A stretch of DNA of 64,000 nt from NCBI GenBank assembly GCA_034509425.1, contig JAVTVJ010000017.1, positions 86,059 to 150,058 of the forward strand, written 5' to 3'. Below the pieces are notes generated by a model that saw only the letters and a list, made by a program, of their open reading frames with translations, did not search any database and was not told where the DNA came from. How positions within the stretch are numbered: the stretch's first letter is position 1; every line of letters begins with the position of its first letter. This stretch comes from Eopsaltria australis (Eukaryota; Chordata; Aves; Passeriformes; Petroicidae). This document shows, piece by piece, positions 57,630-64,000 of this stretch. The position numbers and the translations under genes are program-made.

Positions 57630-58490
57630 CTGGGGTGTCATGGCTTGACATTGGCCAAATGCCAGGCAGCCATGAAAGCTGCTCGCTCACCATCCCCTGC
57701 CACAGCTGAGCAGAGGAGAGAAAAATTTAATGAAGGCTTCATGAGTTGGGATAAGGACCAGGAGAAAACACTCCAAGGGCAAAACAGGCTCAGCTTAGAG
57801 GTACAAAGTAAATTTATTATTAACAGAGTCAGAGGAGGATAATGAGAAGTAAAATAAGCCTGTAAAAACACCTTTTCTTCCCTCAACTTCTCCCTCCTTC
57901 CCACCAACAGTGCAGGGAGATGGGCGTGGGGGTTTTGGTCAATTAGTCACCCAGGGTCTTCTTCCGCTGTTCAGGGAGAGGAGTCCTTCCCCTGTGAGAC
58001 CGTGGGGTCCCTTCCACAGGAGACAACTCCCTGAGAACTTCTCCAGTGTGATTCCAATCTCATGAGCAGCAGTCCTCCCAAAACTGCTGTATCGTGAGTC
58101 ACTCTTCCATGGGGTGCAGTCCTCCAAGGACAGGCTGCTCCAGCCTGGAAGCAAGGGCCCTCTCTCTCCATTGGGTCATCCACCAGATCATAGCCTCCTC
58201 CAGGGATCCACAGGGTCCCATGTGGGCACCTCCCCCACAGGCTGCAGGTGCATCTCTGCATTCCCTGTGGATCCCCATGGGCTGCAGGGGGACAACCTGC
58301 TTCACCATGGTCATCACCACGGCCTGCAGAGGCATCTTGGCTCTGGCACCTGGAGCACCTCCTCCCGGCTCCTTCTTCACTGACCTTGGTGTCTGCATGT
58401 TCTTTCCCTCACATGTTCTGACCCCCTCCTCTTCTCTGTCTAGGAAAAAACTGCACCCCACTTTGTTTTGATTTTCTTCTTAAATATGTT
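57630..58490 (-). mobile_element. ERVL LTR, minus strand
   Basis: It begins near GGTGTCATGGCTTGACATTGGCC and carries the reverse of the blocks seen at 52226-53353, including CTTCACTGACCTTGGTGTCTG (plus strand, 58376-58396). It ends near TATGTTATCACAG. Open frames on both strands within it are shadows. Confidence 0.65.
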
Positions 58491-60118
58491 ATCACAGAAG
58501 TGTTATAATCATTTCTAATTTGCCCAACCTTGGCTAGCTGCATGTCCATATTCAGAGCCATCAGGGATTGGCTGTGCCAGACAAAACTCTGCAGTAGCAG
58601 TGAAAGGAATGAGGGACTTGTCTTTACAAACAAACTGTGGGTCTGCTGGTAGATAAAACTAGCACTGAGAGGTAAAAGAAAAAATGGGAAGGATTCCACT
58701 GACTGATGAATGGAATGGGGGAGATATGGCTTTACAAATGATACAAATAAATATGCCTAATTTATAGTAAAACAAAGATAAAATTTATTTCGTGTCCGAG
58801 AGTTTGAACACGCAATGCCACGATCGAAAAGGGAGACAGTGCCAAGCCCGGGGTTGGCACTGGGTGAACACAGGTCTGACCTCTATCGCATCAGACCTCC
58901 CTCTGTTCACGCTGACTGCTTCTAACAGCTGGTTTATATACAGTTTTGACCGAGAAGTCCGGATTTTGGGCATTATTTCTGTCACTCAGCATATTCATGA
59001 AGCATGCTATTCATGAAACTGAGGTGGACAAAAACACATCCTTGATCGATTTTTCATCATCCGGGGGTGTTATCTGATGGTTCATGATGTTCCTTATCCT
59101 GGTCCAATCTGGTCGTTAACACTTGAGCTGGGATGGGATTTTCGGAGATGGTCGATCAGTTCTGCCATCAGCTCTGCCGGGAAGTTCTCCTTGGAAATGT
59201 AGACATCAGGAGTCGACTGAATGTTTTCCCGATGTGCTGCCGTTCTCTGTAATGCTGTCTTTGGGATGTAAATCAGTTCCCTGGGCGAGGCCACGACTCT
59301 TTTCTTGGGCAGGCTCTGCTTGTTCTAAAACTGGTTACAACTAAACCTTTTTTACTATATATTTCGATATTACATATTTGAGCACGAATTTCTCACTTTT
59401 ATTTATAACACAAACAAATTCTAGGTCTGCTGACAAATAAAATTGAATACTGGGAGATGAAAGAAACAATGGGAAGAACCATAAATTCCATAAGGAATTC
59501 CACCAAGTGACACAAGGAAAGGACAAAGAGGGGGGTTATACATTAGAAGGGGGTCTTAGGTATTCGACGTTTTTGGAATGTCTCTACCTCTCAAGTACCT
59601 CAGCCGATGGGGAAAGTGAGAGGGACATGCCGTCAGGAAATTAGGATAGAAGGGAGGCTGTGTCCTCCAAAAATTTGAGAGACCACAGGGGAAATGCCCC
59701 ATGGCCTCTCCCTTTATTTGAATAAAGTTACAGGACTCCTTTTTCTCCTTTTTGGACATAAACCTCTGGTGTTTGTGGACTAATTTTCCTGACAGCAGTG
59801 AATCCACTGAGCAGCAGCAGTCCAAAACCAAAACCACAAATATCTCCCCTCAGATCACCGAGGGAGAGAGAGAGAGGGCTGAGCCCGGCTCTTGACCCCC
59901 AACCAAGTCTCAGTCAGCACCCCCCCCCTCCCCCCCACCTCTCACGGCATGCAAACTCACTCCCCATCTAAGAGACTGCAGCAAACTGCACCCCTTCCCC
60001 CCTCTTCCCCATCCCAGCCACATATTTTGTCTCTTAAGTATGGTCATTCATTATCTCTTAGGTAACAAATGGGAGAAAAATTTCCTGAAAGAAAAAAAAA
60101 GGAAAAACCCTAACCTTC
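58491..60118. other. Unassigned repeat-like DNA
   Basis: A block at about 58770-59345 (with a GCCAAGCCCGGGGTTGGCAC hairpin at 58841-58860) looks like an LTR of unknown family. Another block at about 59540-59830 contains TTTGAATAAAG. No paired termini were identified for either. Confidence 0.3.
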
Positions 60119-60345
60119 AACAGGGACACTCGGTGGCCTTTGACAGTTTATGACAGCTTCTCAGTTACTTCTCACATGAATGTCCCATGTGTATGTGGCC
60201 TGCCCGGGGTGGGGGGTTTTACACCTGGGCCAGTTTGCGTAAGGGAGGAACGGGGTTCATTCCCTCTGATCCCAGGTTATGCCACACACCCAAAAACTCT
60301 CCTCCTCCCTGCTTGGTCGGGGGGAAGTGTGTGCAAACCTGGTAT
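60119..60345 (-). mobile_element. Fragment of the 2709-type LTR
   Basis: CACATGAATGTCCCATG, GGGCCAGTTTG and TAAGGGAGGA match the minus-strand LTR at about 54354-54424. Truncated at both ends. Confidence 0.7.
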
Positions 60346-60616
60346 CAGTGAAAGAAATGAGTAAACGATAAATCTTTGCTTTCACATTTGCTAGTAATAA
60401 TATACTATGTAGAAATAGTGTTGTGATAAAATATAGTTAAGTAAAAACAAGATTAGAGTAAAATTATAACCTCAAGATAGTTGTGATATATTGAGAAATG
60501 TAGTCATAAATATATATCTATAAACATCTTTTGAGTTGGTGAATTACAGAGCCAGGGATCAAGACAGATTAAAGGAAACAAAGAAGATAACACCACTCGC
60601 CTCAACTCTCACCTCC

Positions 60617-62200
60617 TGTCCTGGGTTAGTCAAAATCTAGGAAGTGACCTATGCTGCAGGAAGGGATATAACTTCCTTCCTGGGAGAGAGAGCCAGTAGC
60701 TAGGTAGTTTTAAGGATTGATGTGTAGGTGAACCAATTAAAAAGTTGATCTGTCTTCGAGGAAAAAATCATATATAAGCAAAGAACCTCTGAGCCTCTTC
60801 CTCTTTTGCCCTGCTGCTGTGTAGAGAGGAGCATCTCCCTGCCTCTCTCCCGGTAAGGCTCCCCCGATCTTCCAAAGGAGGGGGGGCAGGGGGAAAGGAG
60901 GTTTAGAGCGGCCGTGCAGCTGCAGCTGGGCATGGGGGAGGAAACGGCCTGAGCTCTTGGCAGATACTGTTCAGCCGACATGTCAACTACACTAGACAGG
61001 GCTGGGCCCCTTGCTCTGGGCCAGGCAAGGACCGGGCCAGACTCCATCCAGCTCGGGCCAGGCCCTGCCCTGTCACCCCGGGCCCAGCTGGCCCTACCAG
61101 GCCGAGCCAGCTCTGCAGAGCCAGTCCACAGAGACTCTGAGTATTTCTACCATGCGGCACAGAATTTTCAAACAGCCTGGCAGAGAGCACGTGATCGTCA
61201 CACTGCCGGAGAGAGAGAGATTAACTCTTTCCATGCCTAGATTAAACTTGCAGACACCTATCCTTCCTTGCACAGAGAGAGGAACGAGTGAGGACATCCA
61301 CATAAATGCAGCATAGAGACTTTAAAGTCAGTGAGGAAAGCAGGACCGATGCCTAGAGGGAGGTGTATGGGAAGTGCTTCGAGAGTGAAGCTGAAAACTC
61401 TTTTGGAGAACCATGGTTGGGGACTGAGCTAATAAATTCCCTGTAATATATGAAGACATAGTCCAAAGGGGGGATGTGAGGTTCTAATTGCAGCCAGTGA
61501 ACTGAAATACCTGGGTAAAGACAAGTAGGTGTTGAAAAAAGTACAGCCTGATGAGAAACTTGAACCAAGACAGAGGAGAGGCTGTGACCCAGAGCCCTGG
61601 TGCCGGGGCGGAATGCTGGAGAACCTGTGTTGCTCAGCACAGAAGAAGGGATTTTCTTTGTTGCTGCAATTGAACTGTGCATCCTTAAAACAGGTACCCC
61701 ATGGACTGTTCATAACCCACCACAGTGGCTGTGGGAAGGCTACTGGTGTGGGAGAGATCCACCATTAAGCTAGACTTTGCTCCGGGCGGCGGCTAATGGT
61801 GAGGCAGAAGACCCATAAAAACTGTATTTTTCTTACAGAAAATCCATGGTATAAACAAAAGAGACTTCTCTCCCTAAATGAACTGGAATGAGAACTATTT
61901 CAGAGGTGGTAAGCTGACTGGAGGTCGAAGTGTTGTCTTTTTGTGTGTTGTCAGGGGGAAAGAAATGGAGAGGTGAGGGAAGGAGGAGTGGTCTGAGGAG
62001 TTTCTTCTGGTTCTTCTTGGTTTTTTTTTTCTCTTATCCTCTTTGTCTTAGGTGCATTAATAAAGTTTCTTTATGCTCTATAAAGTTTGAGCCTGCTTTG
62101 CCTACTCCTAATCCTCATCTCACAGCAAACATCAGGTAAATTTTGGTAAGTGTGCTGGCATTTGGCCAGAACCTCGAATAGGCGAACTGGAACCACTACA
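60617..62200 (+). mobile_element. Long solo LTR inside element D LTR
   Basis: This 1584-bp LTR starts TGTCCTGGGTTAG and ends GGAACCACTACA, with a perfect 5-bp duplication CCTCC (60612-60616 and 62201-62205). It is the same family as 26038-27604. A run of 11 Ts before CTCTTATCC lies near 62022. Confidence 0.92.
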
Positions 62201-62488
62201 CCTCCCAAAGAAGCTCTCTGGCTGACATAGTCCAGACACCAAATGAGGCGCCATGCCGGCAGGAGGAGGGCAGAGACCAGAGAGGGGTGTGTAAAGTGCA
62301 AATTTTCTTCTGAGCTTAATGAATATGTAACAGTTAAAGAAAGTACTTAAACACATCGTAAAATTAATGAAAATTGCACCTCTAGCAGATATGCTATGCA
62401 CCCAGCACTTTTTCTGCCTTTCTTCTACTAATAAATGATCAATAATATTCTAGTAAAATTTTTGGTTTTGAACCCATTTTTAACAAAT

Positions 62489-62506
62489 TTGTGACCCCAA
62501 CGTTAT
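62489..62506 (+). promoter_or_regulatory. Element D degenerate primer site
   Basis: TTGTGACCCCAACGTTAT matches the tRNA-Trp site of the other elements at 15 of 18 positions. Confidence 0.6.
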
Positions 62507-63444
62507 GCTCCGCCAGGACCTGCTTTCTTGCTGGGAAGGGGGAACTCCTCTAGTAGCTTTCTCTGGCCCAGGAGGACAGCGGGCACTGACAGGCAGTAAT
62601 TGGAAACACGTCCTAAATTGTGGAACAAAGGCAAAAGTTGGTTTTTTTTTACCTTAGCTCCCTTGAAGGGAACTGCAGTTAATCATCCATAATCCTCGTA
62701 TGTACGAAGACCTGAAGAAGAAAGCAGGATTTTGGTAAGTTCTTGTGCGGGGGCTGTGAAGGGGGGATCGAATGGTGTGTGCGTGAGACGCAGACAGGAC
62801 AGCCGGATCTACGATGCGAGTGTGGGGCCCCTTGATCTGCGTTTCCGTTTCCACACAAGAGGATCGGCCGGTGACCTGGCAAAGTGAGAGAAACAGGCTG
62901 AATGAACCCCCGAAATGATTCCTTAGGGGTTAAAACCACTTGGTAGAGATCTTCAGACATGAATTCTTAGGAGCTGAACACCTTGGTGGAGTTCTGAAGT
63001 AGGAACTCCCAGGAGCTGAATGCCTTGGTAAGAATTTCCCAGACAGGAGCTCCCAGGAGTTAAATGCCTTGGTAGGAACCTTAGGAGTTAAAACTCATGA
63101 GAGTTTGGATTCCTTGGTAAAGGAGCAATTTCCTAGATGGTCCACTGGAAAATCTGATTTAAAGCAGGGAGATTTGACTTTGTAGTGCAGATTTATTGGA
63201 GGTTTGATTTTAAGGTTTAGTTCCATTTGTTTGGTCTGATAGTATAGATTTACTAGTGGCTTTATTATCAGTAATTCAGTGTTGTTGGTGGTTTAGTTCT
63301 GTTTGGTTTAGGTTCGGCTTGTAGAATAGTTTTCTCTGTAGTGCAGTCCTCTTACCCAAAGGGGAGAGAGCCATTTGGGAAGGTAAATAAGAAATTTATA
63401 AAGGTGTGTAAGAAGTGGAGTACCAGGTAGGAAATTAAGTCAAC
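62507..63444 (+). promoter_or_regulatory. Element D leader with donor and tandem repeats
   Basis: A splice donor candidate, TTTTGGTAAGTTC, has its GT at 62735. About five degenerate units of 35-45 bp fill 62918-63121. Each contains AGGAG(C/T)T.AA followed by CCTTGGTA. Confidence 0.65.
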
Positions 63445-64000
63445 ATGGGACAAAAAGCAAGTAAGGCAAATCTCGAGTAAAACAAAAAGGTGTTGGCTAA
63501 TACACCATCCGATAGCCCACTGGGGGTTATGATAAGATATTGGAATGAATCTAGTATTACTAAGGGATAAGGTTAAAAAGATAAACTTCTGTATGATGGT
63601 GTGAGCAGAAAGAAAAATTAGATCCGATAATCTACGTTGGCCATAATATGGTTCCTGGCAGAGCTGGATGTGCCAAGCTTTAAATGTGTATGTTAATGGA
63701 AAGAAACCCTGCAGTCTGGAAGAATGTGAATATGCCGCATGTTGGAAGGGATCAGAAGTAAAACCAAAACAATTCTCAGGGTAGAGGAAGATAAAAGAAA
63801 GTCAGCTGAGAGTAAATGGGATCCCTTAGAGCATCTCCCTCTGCCCTATAACCCCACCATTGGCACAGCTCCACCACAAGAGGGACCCCTACCACAAGGA
63901 GAGGGTGCCCCCATAGAGAGGAGACCCCCCCCAACCATCCCGCCCAGTTACCTGCTCAAGAACAATAGAAGAAAGGGAAGAGGAAAAGTTGTTTCCCTTA
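63445..64000 (+). pseudogene. gag: Element D gag remnant, runs off the window
   Basis: The ATG opens MGQKASKANLE and then a stop. Matrix fragments follow in shifting frames: DSPLGVMIRYWNE, IRSDNLRWP, CQALNVYVNGKK. A proline-rich p12-like part includes LPYNPT, where element A has PPPY. The layout matches elements A and B. At least five stops or frame changes occur in 550 bp, so this is an old copy. Confidence 0.75.

Larger units (their letters stand above)
60419..64000 (+). mobile_element. Element D: 5' end of a gamma-like provirus
   Basis: A 5' LTR (probably TGTTGTGATAA at 60419 to TTTTTAACA at 62485) is split by a solo LTR. A tRNA-Trp-like primer site, a leader of about 950 bp with tandem repeats, and a decayed gag follow. 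The element leaves the window on the right. Confidence 0.75.

Noticed and set aside
58841..58860. Hairpin GCCAAGC...GTTGGC considered as a tRNA or structured RNA
   Set aside because: No cloverleaf or conserved tRNA boxes around it; it is probably LTR structure.
1..64000. CRISPR arrays, bacterial operons, rRNA or tRNA genes
   Set aside because: No repeat-spacer pattern, ribosome-binding-site context or conserved RNA gene seen; the sequence is vertebrate.

Overview
The window looks like avian, probably songbird, nuclear DNA that is very rich in endogenous retroviruses (ERVs). The evidence is CR1 LINE fragments with the typical 3' tail, many TGT...ACA long terminal repeats (LTRs) with 4-6 bp target-site duplications, and several nested proviruses. 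The only host gene I can identify is the first coding exon of KCMF1 on the minus strand at about 17.48 kb, in a CpG island. From general knowledge KCMF1 is one of the avian Z/W gametologs. With such a dense ERV load, a W-chromosome origin is my best inference, but the sequence does not prove it.

Layout. At 1-3.6 kb lies the 3' end of an ERV: a broken env split by a solo LTR, then a 3' LTR. At 3.6-4.65 kb there are nested LTR fragments and a CR1 tail. A short defective provirus with a tRNA-Trp primer site and a 6-bp target duplication occupies 4.65-8.37 kb. From 8.4 to 19.4 kb the sequence is ERV-poor and mostly reads as KCMF1 intron 1, promoter and upstream flank; it holds one solo LTR, one CR1 and one ERVL pol fragment. 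A solo LTR follows at 19.44-20.31 kb.

From 20.68 to 39.68 kb there is a plus-strand gammaretrovirus-like provirus, element A. A second gammaretrovirus-like provirus, element B (21.03-29.18 kb, tRNA-His primer site, 4-bp target duplication), sits inside A's 5' LTR. B's env and A's gag are each broken by a further solo LTR. A third provirus, element C, belongs to A's family but lies on the minus strand (39.93-48.14 kb), tail to tail with A. C is internally ruined and composite, yet its two LTRs are almost identical. From 48.1 to 60.4 kb there is a mosaic of CR1 copies and LTRs. At 60.42-64 kb another provirus, element D, begins; its 5' LTR is split by a solo LTR and it runs off the window.

How the parts relate. 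A and B share a gammaretroviral plan: gag, an in-frame UAG, pro-pol, a small cysteine-rich open frame, then env. The small frame keeps all eight cysteines at identical spacing in A and B, although the two families differ in primer site, LTR and TM loop. I regard it as the most interesting unexplained coding signal. A and C also share a 476-bp identical tract inside otherwise diverged sequence, which points to gene conversion between the inverted copies. No tRNA or rRNA gene, CRISPR array or prokaryotic feature was seen. All retroviral genes here carry stops, frameshifts, insertions or deletions.
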